From assembly GCF_003986935.1 (NCBI RefSeq), contig NZ_RJZE01000022.1, forward strand, positions 1 to 64,000: a stretch of DNA of 64,000 nt. The letters run 5' to 3'. The notes below the pieces were generated by a model. The model saw only the letters and a list, made by a program, of their open reading frames with translations. It was not told the origin of the DNA and ran no database searches. Made by a program: the position numbers and the translations under genes. Positions 7,693 to 16,143 of the stretch are shown here, one piece after another. The first letter of the stretch is position 1. Each line of letters opens with the position of its first letter. The stretch comes from Paraburkholderia kururiensis JCM 10599 = LMG 19447 (GTDB lineage Bacteria; Pseudomonadota; Gammaproteobacteria; Burkholderiales; Burkholderiaceae).

Positions 7693-9027
7693 TCAGTGAC
7701 GATGCGCCTGCGAAAACCGATGTGCCCCTTCCGCTTCGCGCGCGGCTTCGTCCGATGAGCCCGCGGGCAGGCCACCGAGCGTGCGACCGCGTGTCTCAGG
7801 CAGCATCAGCACCGACAGGACGACGATCGAATAAGCGAGCGCGGCATCGATGCCGATGGCTGTACCGAGCGACATGTTCGCTGACATATGGCCCACCAGC
7901 ACGGGAAAGCCCGCCGACACGACGCGGCCGAAGTTATAGCAGAAGCCCACGCCCGTTCCGCGAATGCCATGCGGATACAACTCGTTGAACAGCGCGCCCA
8001 TGCTCGCCGGAATGCCGGCCGCGAAGAAGCCCAACGGAAAACCGAGCACGAGCATGGCCGCGTTGCTGAGCGGCATGAACAGATAGACGACCACCGTAAC
8101 GACGCAGCAGATCGCAAAGGCCAGAATCGTCGTGCGCCGTCCGATGCGATCGAGCAGTTGCGCACACACAAGACACCCCGCGAAGAACGCAACGATGACC
8201 ACTGCCAGATACGCGCCCGTGCCCAGCACCGAGAGATGACGTTCGGTTTTCAGATACGTGGGCAGCCAGGTCATCAGCGCGTAGTAGCCGCCATGCGCGC
8301 CGACGCCGAGCAGTGCGCCGATCAGTGTCATGCGAAGCACCTGCGGCGAGAAGATGCCAAACACTGCATCGAGTGCCGGTTCATCCGCCGATGCATCTGC
8401 ACTACGCGTGTTCTGGCCGGTGCACTTCAATGCAGTTGCATCGGGTTCCTGCACACCACGCCTCACATAGACGATAAGCAGCGCCGGCAGAATGCCGAGG
8501 GCGAACATGGCGCGCCATGCGGTGGCCGCCGGCATGACGGAAAACATCAAGGCATAGAGCAGCACCGCGGCACCCCAGCCGACTGCCCACGCGCTTTGCA
8601 CGCTGCCCATCGCCTTGCCGCGATGCTCGGCGCGAATCGTTTCCGCCATGAGCACGGCACCCGCGGCCCACTCGCCGCCGAAACCGAAACCTTGCAGCGT
8701 CTTCAGCACGAGGAACTGCGGATAGTTCTGCGCGAACGCACAAAGAAACGTGAAGACGGCAAAGCAGGCCACGGTCCACTGCAACGTCTTCACGCGGCCC
8801 ACTCGGTCCGAGAGCATGCCCGCAATCCATCCGCCCAGCGCCGACGCGACGAGCGTCGCGCCGCTCACAAGACCGGCCTCCGTGCGGCTGATCGACCACT
8901 GGGCGATGATCGCCGGAATCACGAGGCTGAACATCTGCACGTCGAGTGCGTCCAGCGCCCAACCGCCGAAGCATGCCCAGAACGTGCGCCGCTCGTTGGC
9001 GGATATTTCCCTGAACCAACCGGACAT
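7693..9027 (-). CDS. MFS transporter (sialate/aromatic-acid:H+ symporter type)
   Basis: The 444-residue protein has 12 predicted membrane segments. The signature of the family lies between helices 2 and 3 (GMLSDRVGRVKTL), with GFGFGGEWAAGAVLMAE in helix 4. The DALDVQMFS segment in helix 1 is typical of MFS carriers for organic or aromatic acids. The ATG at 9027 follows AGGAGA by 7 nt. It stands between the GntR regulator upstream and the amidohydrolase downstream, so it probably imports the substrate of that hydrolase. Confidence 0.9.
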   Translation of the reverse strand: MSGWFREISANERRTFWACFGGWALDALDVQMFSLVIPAIIAQWSISRTEAGLVSGATLVASALGGWIAGMLSDRVGRVKTLQWTVACFAVFTFLCAFAQNYPQFLVLKTLQGFGFGGEWAAGAVLMAETIRAEHRGKAMGSVQSAWAVGWGAAVLLYALMFSVMPAATAWRAMFALGILPALLIVYVRRGVQEPDATALKCTGQNTRSADASADEPALDAVFGIFSPQVLRMTLIGALLGVGAHGGYYALMTWLPTYLKTERHLSVLGTGAYLAVVIVAFFAGCLVCAQLLDRIGRRTTILAFAICCVVTVVVYLFMPLSNAAMLVLGFPLGFFAAGIPASMGALFNELYPHGIRGTGVGFCYNFGRVVSAGFPVLVGHMSANMSLGTAIGIDAALAYSIVVLSVLMLPETRGRTLGGLPAGSSDEAAREAEGAHRFSQAHRH

Positions 9028-9133
9028 GGCTGTCTCCTGTGTCCTGAATTCCGCTACGGGAATCGTTTAATCGTTGTGGTGCGGCTGTATTTCAGTGCAG
9101 TGCATTCGCGTGCATTGAAACGCTTTGCACGTG

Positions 9134-9859
9134 CTAGCGAATCTCGGCCTGATAGATGAACTCGCTTGCCGGCCCGCGGGAACGCCGCCATTCCAGCGGC
9201 TGCCGATCGTATCCATATGCGAGACGCTCGATCACCACGGCGGGCGTGCCGGGTTCGATGCGCAACAGTCGCGCATGCAGTGGCCCGATGGCCTCCACCG
9301 TGAGCGTTTCCGTGGCCGACGCGATGATCTGATTGCACTGCGCTTCATACACTGGATAAAGCAGATCGCCGATCTGCTCCAGTTCGAGCTGCATGAAGGC
9401 GGCAAAGCGGTCAAAAGGCAGCCAGATTTCTTCGGTCAGCATCGGCACCCCGTCGATCAACCGCAGCCGGGACATCTGGATCGCCTTGCTGCCGTTCGGA
9501 ATCTGCAAGGTGGTGGCCACGGCAGACGGTGCTTCAACAACCTCGCGTCGCAGGATGCGGCTCTCGGGAACGCGCCGTTCGCCCTGCCGCGTCTGGAAGC
9601 GGAAGAACCGGAACAGTGAGCTGTCGAAACTGGCGCGACGCACGAAGGTTCCTCGCCCCTGGAAACGCTCGAGCAGACCTTCGGCCACGAGCAGATCCAC
9701 GGCCTTGCGCACGGTGCCGACGGCTACGTCGTATTGCTTCGCCAGTGCCTGTTCGGTGGGAATGGCCTCGCCCGGTCGCCAGTGGTGAGCCGCGATGAGT
9801 GCCACGAGTTCATCGCGCACTTGCTGGTAGCGAGGGAGCCGGTCGTCCGCATGCATCAT
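9134..9859 (-). CDS. GntR-family regulator, HutC subfamily
   Basis: The 241-residue protein has an N-terminal winged HTH (PRYQQVRDELVALI, then AIPTEQALAKQYDVAVGTVRKAVDLLVAEGLLERFQGRGTFV as successive helices and wing). A UTRA ligand-binding domain follows from about residue 90 to 236. The ATG at 9859 is preceded by AAGGAG with ideal spacing. Upstream is a divergent MFS gene, and between them are two AT-rich mirrored elements. Downstream on the same strand are another MFS gene and the amidohydrolase. It is probably the local repressor of both directions, relieved by a pathway metabolite. Confidence 0.92.
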   Translation of the reverse strand: MMHADDRLPRYQQVRDELVALIAAHHWRPGEAIPTEQALAKQYDVAVGTVRKAVDLLVAEGLLERFQGRGTFVRRASFDSSLFRFFRFQTRQGERRVPESRILRREVVEAPSAVATTLQIPNGSKAIQMSRLRLIDGVPMLTEEIWLPFDRFAAFMQLELEQIGDLLYPVYEAQCNQIIASATETLTVEAIGPLHARLLRIEPGTPAVVIERLAYGYDRQPLEWRRSRGPASEFIYQAEIR

Positions 9860-9869
9860 GATTCTCCTT

Positions 9870-9883
9870 AATTCATATATATG
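9870..9883. promoter_or_regulatory. AT-rich operator element, proximal to the GntR gene
   Basis: AATTCATATATATG lies just upstream of the GntR ribosome site. Its exact reverse complement recurs at 9989-10002. Here AATTCAT (9870-9876) also pairs with ATGAATT (9889-9895). In a GC-rich intergenic region this is a likely GntR operator overlapping the regulator's own promoter. Confidence 0.6.
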
Positions 9884-9988
9884 TTTGCATGAATTGGATG
9901 TTCGACGGATAGGGACTAACCCGTGCATCATGCCTTGCCGAGCGAGGACGGGTTTATACCCATTGGCCTGCGTTCCAATTCAACCAAT

Positions 9989-10002
9989 CATATATATGAA
10001 TT
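9989..10002. promoter_or_regulatory. AT-rich operator element, proximal to the divergent MFS gene
   Basis: CATATATATGAATT is the perfect reverse complement of the element at 9870-9883. It contains the perfect 12-bp palindrome TCATATATATGA (9988-9999). It sits 20 bp upstream of the GTG start of the MFS gene, so a bound repressor would block transcription or elongation of that gene. Confidence 0.6.
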
Positions 10003-10021
10003 CCAATTCCGGAGACCTGTT

Positions 10022-11323
10022 GTGAACCATCCCCCCTTATCCGAGCAGGCTGTCATGAAAAAGATTGCGCGCCGGCTGATGCCGCTGCTCGTGGTCATGT
10101 TCCTGATCGCCTTTATCGACCGGCAGAACGTCGGCTTCGCGAAGCTGCAGATGGTGCACGCACTCGGCATGACGGAGACGGCGTATGGCCTTGGCGCCTC
10201 GCTGTTCTTCATCGGCTATCTGCTGTTCGAGGTGCCCAGCACCCTGGCGCTTCACCGCTTTGGCGCCCGCCTCTGGCTCGCGCGCATCATGGCCACGTGG
10301 GGCGTGATCACGGTGGCGATGGCTTTCACGCATTCCACGACACTCTTCTACGTATTCCGGTTTGCGCTCGGCGTGGCCGAGGCCGGTTTCTATCCGGGCG
10401 TGATCTTCTATCTGACGCTGTGGTTCCCGCAGAGCCAGCGCACCCGCATGCTGGGCTTCTTCACGCTGGGCAGCGCGCTCGCGAACATGCTGGGGTCGCT
10501 TGCAGGCGGGCTGCTGCTGTCGCTCGATGGTCAATTCGGCTTCGCCGGCTGGCAGTGGGTGTTTATGGCGACGGGCGCGCCTGCCGTCATCGTCGCACTG
10601 GTCGCACTGCGGTTCCTGCCCGAATCCGTCGAACGCGCACGCTTTCTTTCCGCGGACGAGAAGCAGATCGTGCTCGCCGCACTCAAGCGCGAAGCGCCCG
10701 CCGGCACGGTATCCGGGCATCCGTGGCGCGCGTTCATCGACTGGCGCGTGCTGATGTTCGCGGGCGCCTACATGCTGATGTCGACTTCGCTCTATGGCGT
10801 GACGTACTGGCTGCCCACGCTGCTCAAGAGCGGTGGAATCGCTTCATCCACGAACGGCCTGCTGAACATGATTCCGTGGGCACTAGGTGCACTTCTGCTG
10901 CTGTGGCTGCCCGCGAGGCTCAAGCGCGAAGGCGTGGTCCTCAAGGCGATGGCGATCGTGGCCGGCATCGGCGTCATCGGCTTCGCTCTGAGCCTCGTGT
11001 TGCCCGGCCTGCCGCTGCGATTCGCTGCACTCGTGCTGGGCGGCGCATGCATTCCATTGCTCTACCCATGCTTCTGGTCGTTGCCGCCACGCTTTTTTAG
11101 CGGCGCGCGTGCTGCGGCAAGCATCGCCGCGATCAACTCCATCGGCAATCTTGGCGGCTTCTTTGCCCAGAACCTGATGCCCTATGTGGGCAAGGTGGCA
11201 GGCAACGCTGGTGCGCCGATGCTCGTTCCGGTGGTGTGTCTCGCGCTTCTCGGCGCGGGCATGCTGGTGGCCAGTGCTTCCAGCGGACGGCGCGAGCAGG
11301 TGGGCATCTCGGCAGGGCAATGA
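10022..11323 (+). CDS. MFS transporter, anion:cation symporter (ACS) family
   Basis: The 433-residue, 12-helix carrier starts with MKKIARRLMPLLVV after a short leader. It has IDRQNVGFAKLQM and RFALGVAEAGFYPGVIFYLT, typical of the ACS family (tartrate, phthalate, hexuronate and similar carboxylates). I chose the GTG at 10022 because GGAG precedes it by about 8 nt; the ATG at 10055 is possible. It is read divergently from the GntR regulator, under the mirrored operator at 9989. It may serve the same pathway as the MFS-amidohydrolase operon on the other side. Confidence 0.88.
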   Translation: MNHPPLSEQAVMKKIARRLMPLLVVMFLIAFIDRQNVGFAKLQMVHALGMTETAYGLGASLFFIGYLLFEVPSTLALHRFGARLWLARIMATWGVITVAMAFTHSTTLFYVFRFALGVAEAGFYPGVIFYLTLWFPQSQRTRMLGFFTLGSALANMLGSLAGGLLLSLDGQFGFAGWQWVFMATGAPAVIVALVALRFLPESVERARFLSADEKQIVLAALKREAPAGTVSGHPWRAFIDWRVLMFAGAYMLMSTSLYGVTYWLPTLLKSGGIASSTNGLLNMIPWALGALLLLWLPARLKREGVVLKAMAIVAGIGVIGFALSLVLPGLPLRFAALVLGGACIPLLYPCFWSLPPRFFSGARAAASIAAINSIGNLGGFFAQNLMPYVGKVAGNAGAPMLVPVVCLALLGAGMLVASASSGRREQVGISAGQ

Positions 11324-11395
11324 ACGCGAACGGGTAGCGCCGGGCCGCCATCCGTAAACACGCAACCGCTGCTGCAGCGTGCCCGTGGGATCACG

Positions 11396-11428
11396 TGCAC
11401 TGGCTTGCCGCGCCGGCACGCCAGTGCA
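11396..11428. other. inverted repeat between convergent genes
   Basis: TGCACTGGC (11396-11404) pairs perfectly with GCCAGTGCA (11420-11428) across a 15-nt GC-rich loop. It lies between the convergent MFS and methyltransferase genes. There is no T-run, so it may be a hairpin that protects 3' ends or a weak terminator. Confidence 0.4.
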
Positions 11429-11467
11429 TCTGCGTGAAGCAGGATGCCTGTGCGCGAGCGAGCCCCG

Positions 11468-12325
11468 CTACGTCGTCGCCACGAGGAACGCCTCGCCGCT
11501 CGATGGCCGGAGCCCGTCGCTTCGACCGCTGAAATAGCGCGCAACGATGTCTTCTGTGGACACGTAGCGCGCCTCGTTGAAACCCGTTGCACGTGCCAGT
11601 TCCAGTATTTCCGCTGGACGGAAAAAGCTCAGGAACGGCGTGCCGGCCGCACGCGCCCGCTCATACACCATTTCATGCTGGGCGCGCTCGGCAGGGTCGA
11701 TGAGATCGAGGGGCAGAAGGAACGTCATGGCGAAGGTCGAACCCGGCGCGAGCCCGGCGATCTGGCGCAGCATCGCGGCAACGGCGTCGCGCGTCAGATA
11801 CATCGACACGCCCGTCGACGACACGATTGCGGGCCGCCCCGCGTCGAACCCCGCCGCGACAATGCGCTCCCACCACGATGCGCCGGCCTCGAAATCCACG
11901 GGCACGAGCCGCAACCAGGCGGGCACGCCGAAGCCGAGTTCTTCCAGACGCTGCCGCTTCCATGTCTGAGCGCCCGGTTGATCGACTTCGAACACGGTCA
12001 TGCGCGCGGCAATCTCGGGCCTGCGTTGCGCGAAGGTGTCCAGCCCCGCGCCGAGTAGGACGTACTGCGTTACGCCCCGGCCGGCCTGTTCGGCGACGAG
12101 ATCTTCGACGAAGCGAGCCCGGCCCACGATGGATGCCCGATAGCCCTGCGTGCCCTGCGGATGCATGTCAGGACGTTCGCGCCAGTTCCCGTCCGGATCA
12201 GCCAGCTGCAGTCCGACTTCGTCTTCGATCACGTGCGGCGGCGCGTCGACCTGGACGTGCATGGCGCGCCATAATGCCACCCGCACGGCCGTGCTGTCGG
12301 GCGCCTCGGTCTGCCTGTCATGCAT
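11468..12325 (-). CDS. class I SAM-dependent methyltransferase (leucine carboxyl methyltransferase-like)
   Basis: The 285-residue protein matches the family of putative methyltransferases related to leucine carboxyl methyltransferase. It has an N-terminal helical part with RASIVGRARFVEDL, the SAM-binding motif YVLLGAGLDTFAQR, the acidic residue of VFEVDQPGAQTWK, and ISSTGVSMYL-like block SSTGVSMYLTRDAV. The target of these enzymes in bacteria is not known. The ATG at 12325 is preceded by GGAGGAG. The gene is single, convergent with the MFS gene and divergent from the lytic transglycosylase. Confidence 0.88.
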   Translation of the reverse strand: MHDRQTEAPDSTAVRVALWRAMHVQVDAPPHVIEDEVGLQLADPDGNWRERPDMHPQGTQGYRASIVGRARFVEDLVAEQAGRGVTQYVLLGAGLDTFAQRRPEIAARMTVFEVDQPGAQTWKRQRLEELGFGVPAWLRLVPVDFEAGASWWERIVAAGFDAGRPAIVSSTGVSMYLTRDAVAAMLRQIAGLAPGSTFAMTFLLPLDLIDPAERAQHEMVYERARAAGTPFLSFFRPAEILELARATGFNEARYVSTEDIVARYFSGRSDGLRPSSGEAFLVATT

Positions 12326-12587
12326 GATGGTTCTCCTCCAGCAAATGCGTCTCCTGCCCTCGCGGGCGCAATGTTGCGCGGTAGTGTAGCGACCGGCACC
12401 TCCGTGCATTCGGGCAGGCATTCGCCTGACGTGTCACGGCTGCGCACGGGTACCGCCGGCAATCCACCTGAACCGTGGTGCAGGTGTTTCTCTGTTTCCT
12501 TCGTCCTTCAGTACAACGCTTGCCCCGCAGCGGTTCGGCGTGCGAACCGCGCCCTCGAGGCTTGAGCATGCAGGATATTGCCGCCGC

Positions 12588-12593
12588 TATAAT
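12588..12593 (+). promoter_or_regulatory. -10 element for the lytic transglycosylase gene
   Basis: A perfect TATAAT lies 28 bp upstream of the ATG at 12622, inside otherwise GC-rich DNA. A TTGAGC at 12562-12567 is a weak -35 candidate, although its 20-bp spacing is long. Confidence 0.5.
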
Positions 12594-12621
12594 GCCGGTC
12601 CACCCCACTTCACTTCAGCCG

Positions 12622-13281
12622 ATGAGCCGACCCTCTTACGCACTGCTGTTCATGTTAGGGATCTGCCTGCACGCCGGCGCCGAAGAGCCCGTGCGCGCGC
12701 ATGCCCTCACCAGTGATACAGCAACGGCGTCGGCCACGATTGCGGACAGCCGCGATGCCGCGGCCAGCATGCCGCTGGCATCGGCCACGAGCACCGCGGC
12801 ATCGGACGCCAGCCCCGTGGCAGAGCCCATCGCGGGACCCGTGGCGACCCAGATGCACAAGATTTCCGCCATGCTGATGGCGAAGTTCGGCCTTGCACGC
12901 GAAAAGGCTCAGCGCATCTCGGCGGCGGTGATGACGTCGGCCGAGAAGTATTCGCTGCCGCCGGCACTCGTGCTCGCCATCATCTCGATCGAATCGCGCT
13001 TCAAGGAAACGGCCCGCGGCGCGCACGGCGCAACGGGCCTCATGCAGGTGGTGCCCGCAGCACACAGGCAACTCGTCAAAAACATGGACCTCAACGAGGC
13101 GTCGGACAACATCGAAGCCGGCTCGGCCATCCTGCATGGGTATCTACAGTCCGCGCGCGGCGATGTGGGCACCGCACTGAAGAGCTACGGCGGCTCGTCG
13201 GCCTACGCGAAAAAGGTGAGCCTGCGCGCGAAGGACTTCGACGTGGCCCCCGCCGCAAGCAGCGCCGACGGGACGCAGTAA
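12622..13281 (+). CDS. lytic transglycosylase (SLT domain), secreted
   Basis: The 219-residue protein starts with a signal peptide (SYALLFMLGICLHAGA). A 50-residue Ala/Ser/Thr-rich linker follows, then a compact SLT (goose lysozyme-like) domain at about 105-205. The catalytic Glu is E124 in IISIESRF, followed by GAHGATGLMQVVP and an alanine/serine-rich end with SYGGSSAYAKKV. It would cleave peptidoglycan glycan strands in the periplasm, giving 1,6-anhydro ends. The start at ATG 12622 places the signal peptide correctly, 28 bp after a TATAAT. Similar small SLT proteins often serve export machines, but none is encoded nearby. Confidence 0.87.
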   Translation: MSRPSYALLFMLGICLHAGAEEPVRAHALTSDTATASATIADSRDAAASMPLASATSTAASDASPVAEPIAGPVATQMHKISAMLMAKFGLAREKAQRISAAVMTSAEKYSLPPALVLAIISIESRFKETARGAHGATGLMQVVPAAHRQLVKNMDLNEASDNIEAGSAILHGYLQSARGDVGTALKSYGGSSAYAKKVSLRAKDFDVAPAASSADGTQ

Positions 13282-13393
13282 CCCCAGTCCATCCGGCGCG
13301 CGCTCGCCGGGAACATCCGCGGGTTCGTCGCGATTCGCCTTCCGGGCGGAAAGCCGCCGCTACAACACAACAGAACGCACCCAGACCGCGCCG

Positions 13394-14428
13394 CTACGAT
13401 TTCCCGTCGCGCTGACGCTCCTTGCTCCATTTGGCGAGCGTGCGAGGCGAAATGCCAAAATGCGCCGCGACGCTTTTCAGCGTCGGTTTCGTACCATCGA
13501 CTGCTCGCTGCAACGCCTTCACCGCCCGGTCCTTGCCGCCCGGAATGAGCCACGCCGGCAATATCTCCTTCTTGAAAAACTCCGGTGCGCGGGCCTCGCG
13601 CGCGATCGCTTCATCGGGATCGAACGTGAAGGCCTGGGCGGTCCGGTCGTATGGCGCGCGCTCGTAGATGCTTTGCAGGCACCCCTCGCACACGTGCGCC
13701 GTGGGCGCGAAATACGCGATGCCCTGCACGTCCGCGCGGTTGTCCGCCCAGCGCAGCGCCTGCTGTTCGGCATGGTGCGCCGTGGTCTCGTCCAGCTTGT
13801 CGTTGCGCGAGCGCGGGTAGGCCGGCGCGTCAGCGCCCTTTTGCATCGGCACCACGACGTGGCCCGCCACCAGCGGCTTCACCTTTGCGTCGTTCAGCAG
13901 ATCAAGCGCTGCTTTGCTGTTGCCCGCAATCCCTATGCGGTAGCGGCCATCGGCATGCTTGAAGACAAACGGCAAAAGCGTCGTGTTGGCCGCAAGGTCA
14001 CGCTCGCGCAGCACCTTGCGCAACGCAGCACGAATGGCGTCCGCCTGGCTGCGCAGCACGTCGAACGCGGGGCGTTCTGCGGCGCGGACCTCAAACAGCG
14101 GCTTTGCGCTCACCGGCAGGGAGTCTTGCTGCAACAAGGCTCCCACAACCGGTTCGGCGGACTTGATGCGAAACTGCGCGCCGTTCCAGGTCGCCGCCTG
14201 AAGCGGCGCCGCTCCGGCGGCGCCCGCCACGGCTGCGGCCGCTGCAAGCGAGACGGCGTCGGAAGGCGTTCGTGACCCGATCTGCGTAAGCCCGACAAGG
14301 GTCGCCGCTAACGCCGGAACGGACCGCGCCGTCGGCGTAGCGCGCGCCTCTGGCGATTCGTCCAGCGCGGCAGGATCAGGAACGAACGGACCGTACCGCG
14401 ACAAGTCGCTCCGAATGCGCTCGGCCAT
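13394..14428 (-). CDS. deaminase-fold (cytidine deaminase-like) protein with C-terminal HTH
   Basis: The 344-residue protein, from the ATG at 14428 (AGGAGA 6 nt upstream), is not one I can name. Residues 219-221 read HAE, and C247xxC250 (VCEGC) follow 26 residues later. This is the zinc-binding, proton-shuttling layout of the cytidine deaminase superfamily, including nucleic-acid and toxin deaminases; the usual Pro before the first Cys is Val here. Residues 60-79 are an Ala-rich stretch. The C-terminus (about 313-338, TLKSVAAHFGISPRTLAKW) looks like a helix-turn-helix. The argG terminator separates it from argG. No immunity-like partner is seen beside it. The substrate could be a nucleotide, a nucleic acid or none if the fold is only structural. 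Confidence 0.7.
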   Translation of the reverse strand: MAERIRSDLSRYGPFVPDPAALDESPEARATPTARSVPALAATLVGLTQIGSRTPSDAVSLAAAAAVAGAAGAAPLQAATWNGAQFRIKSAEPVVGALLQQDSLPVSAKPLFEVRAAERPAFDVLRSQADAIRAALRKVLRERDLAANTTLLPFVFKHADGRYRIGIAGNSKAALDLLNDAKVKPLVAGHVVVPMQKGADAPAYPRSRNDKLDETTAHHAEQQALRWADNRADVQGIAYFAPTAHVCEGCLQSIYERAPYDRTAQAFTFDPDEAIAREARAPEFFKKEILPAWLIPGGKDRAVKALQRAVDGTKPTLKSVAAHFGISPRTLAKWSKERQRDGKS

Positions 14429-14601
14429 GGGGTTCTCCTGCGCGAATGAAAGTGAATCCCAGCGTAGCAGCATGCCCGCCGCGCGGAGGGGGATCGCGAA
14501 GACATGGCCGGGCATCCGAAGCCGGCTTCGGCGGTTCGATCGCTGGGCCGACAGCGTGAAACGCATCGCTATACGCCAATATCGGCGCGCCTCACGCCAA
14601 C

Positions 14602-14625
14602 AAAAAAGGGGCGCCTCAGCGCCCC
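14602..14625 (-). terminator. intrinsic terminator of argG
   Basis: On the minus strand GGGGCGC-TGAG-GCGCCCC is followed by six T residues (plus-strand A-run 14602-14607). It lies 40 bp after the argG stop and before the deaminase-fold gene. Confidence 0.85.
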
Positions 14626-14663
14626 TTCTCTTCCTGTGCCCGCACACATCCGGGCACAGCAGA

Positions 14664-15998
14664 TTACTTCGTGTCGTCCTTGATCTGCGGCAGCGCCGAT
14701 GCTTCGCCCGCAGCGAGCAGCCCGACCTGCGAATAGATGCGCAGCTTGTCGCGCGTGTCCTTGATATCGAGGTTGCGCATCGTCAGCTGGCCAATGCGGT
14801 CGCGCGGCGAGAACGTGGAAGCCACCTTTTCCATCGAAAGGCGTTCGGGTTGGTACGTGAGGTTCGGCGAACGCGTGCTGAGGATCGAGTAGTCGTTGCC
14901 GCGGCGCAGTTCGATGGTGACCTCGCCCGTGATGGCGCGCGCCACCCAGCGTTGCGCCGTTTCGCGCAGCATGATGGCCTGCGGATCGAACCAGCGGCCC
15001 TGATACAGCAACCGGCCCAGACGGCGCCCGTGGTCGCGGTACTGCTCGATGGTGTCTTCGTTATGGATGCCGGTGACGAGGCGCTCGTACGCGATGTAGA
15101 GCAGCGCGAGGCCGGGGGCTTCGTAGATGCCGCGGCTCTTCGCTTCGATGATGCGGTTTTCGATCTGGTCGCTCATGCCCAGACCGTGACGGCCGCCAAT
15201 GCGGTTGGCTTCGAGCAGCAGTTCCACCGCGTCGGTGTACGTCACGCCGTTGAGCGCCACCGGCTGGCCTTCCTCGAAGCGCACCGTGATCTCTTCCTTC
15301 GCGATCTGCACGTCGTCGCGCCAGAACGGCACGCCCATGATCGGGTTCACGATCTTGATGCCGCTTTCCAGGCTCTCCAGGTCCTTCGCTTCGTGCGTGG
15401 CGCCGAGCAGGTTCGAATCCGTCGAATAGGCCTTTTCCGCCGACATCTTGTACTCGAAGCCCGCGCGGCGCATGAACTCCGACATCTCGGCGCGGCCGCC
15501 CAGCTCGTCGATGAACTGCTGGTCGAGCCACGGCTTGTAGATTTTCAGGTCCGGGTTCACGAGCAGGCCGTAGCGGTAGAAGCGCTCGATGTCGTTGCCC
15601 TTGTACGTGCTGCCGTCGCCCCAGATGTTGACGCCGTCTTCCTTCATCGCCGCGACCAGCATGGTGCCCGTGACGGCACGGCCGATCGGCGTGGTGTTGA
15701 AGTAGGTAACGCCCGCGGTCGAGATATGGAATGCCCCACATTGCAGCGCTGCGATGCCCTCGGCGACGAGCTGGGCGCGGCAGTCGATCAGCCGGGCGCC
15801 TTCTGCGCCGTACTGGATGGCGCGCTTCGGGATCGAGTCGTAGTCGTCCTCGTCGGGCTGGCCCAGGTTCGCGGTGTACGCGAACGGCACGGCGCCCTTG
15901 AGCCGCATCCAGTGCAGTGCCGCGCTGGTGTCGAGGCCGCCGGAGAACGCGATGCCGACCTTCAGCCCGGCCGGGAGACTTTCGAGAATTGTGGTCAT
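14664..15998 (-). CDS. argG: argininosuccinate synthase
   Basis: The 444-residue product joins citrulline and aspartate with ATP to give argininosuccinate in arginine biosynthesis. The N-terminal PP-loop is FSGGLDTSAAL (near residue 17). Later come ANLGQPDEDDYDSI, YFNTTPIGRAVTGT, GDGSTYKGNDIERFYRYG and IVNPIMGVPFWRDD, which mark the longer type-2 (E. coli-like) form. The ATG at 15998 gives the family's normal N-terminus (MTTILESLPAGLKVGIAFSG). It is transcribed alone, between the FCD regulator upstream and a strong terminator downstream. Confidence 0.97.
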   Translation of the reverse strand: MTTILESLPAGLKVGIAFSGGLDTSAALHWMRLKGAVPFAYTANLGQPDEDDYDSIPKRAIQYGAEGARLIDCRAQLVAEGIAALQCGAFHISTAGVTYFNTTPIGRAVTGTMLVAAMKEDGVNIWGDGSTYKGNDIERFYRYGLLVNPDLKIYKPWLDQQFIDELGGRAEMSEFMRRAGFEYKMSAEKAYSTDSNLLGATHEAKDLESLESGIKIVNPIMGVPFWRDDVQIAKEEITVRFEEGQPVALNGVTYTDAVELLLEANRIGGRHGLGMSDQIENRIIEAKSRGIYEAPGLALLYIAYERLVTGIHNEDTIEQYRDHGRRLGRLLYQGRWFDPQAIMLRETAQRWVARAITGEVTIELRRGNDYSILSTRSPNLTYQPERLSMEKVASTFSPRDRIGQLTMRNLDIKDTRDKLRIYSQVGLLAAGEASALPQIKDDTK

Positions 15999-16143
15999 AC
16001 GGATAACCGCTGAATGGAGTCTGGAAGAGGGGAAATGTGCAAGTATCCGCTGTGTGGCGGTTCCGGGCAAGGTTCGACAGGTTATCGAAAGGAAATTGCG
16101 GGGCGCAAATGGCGCCTGAGAGACGCTTAGGACGTCCCGATCA

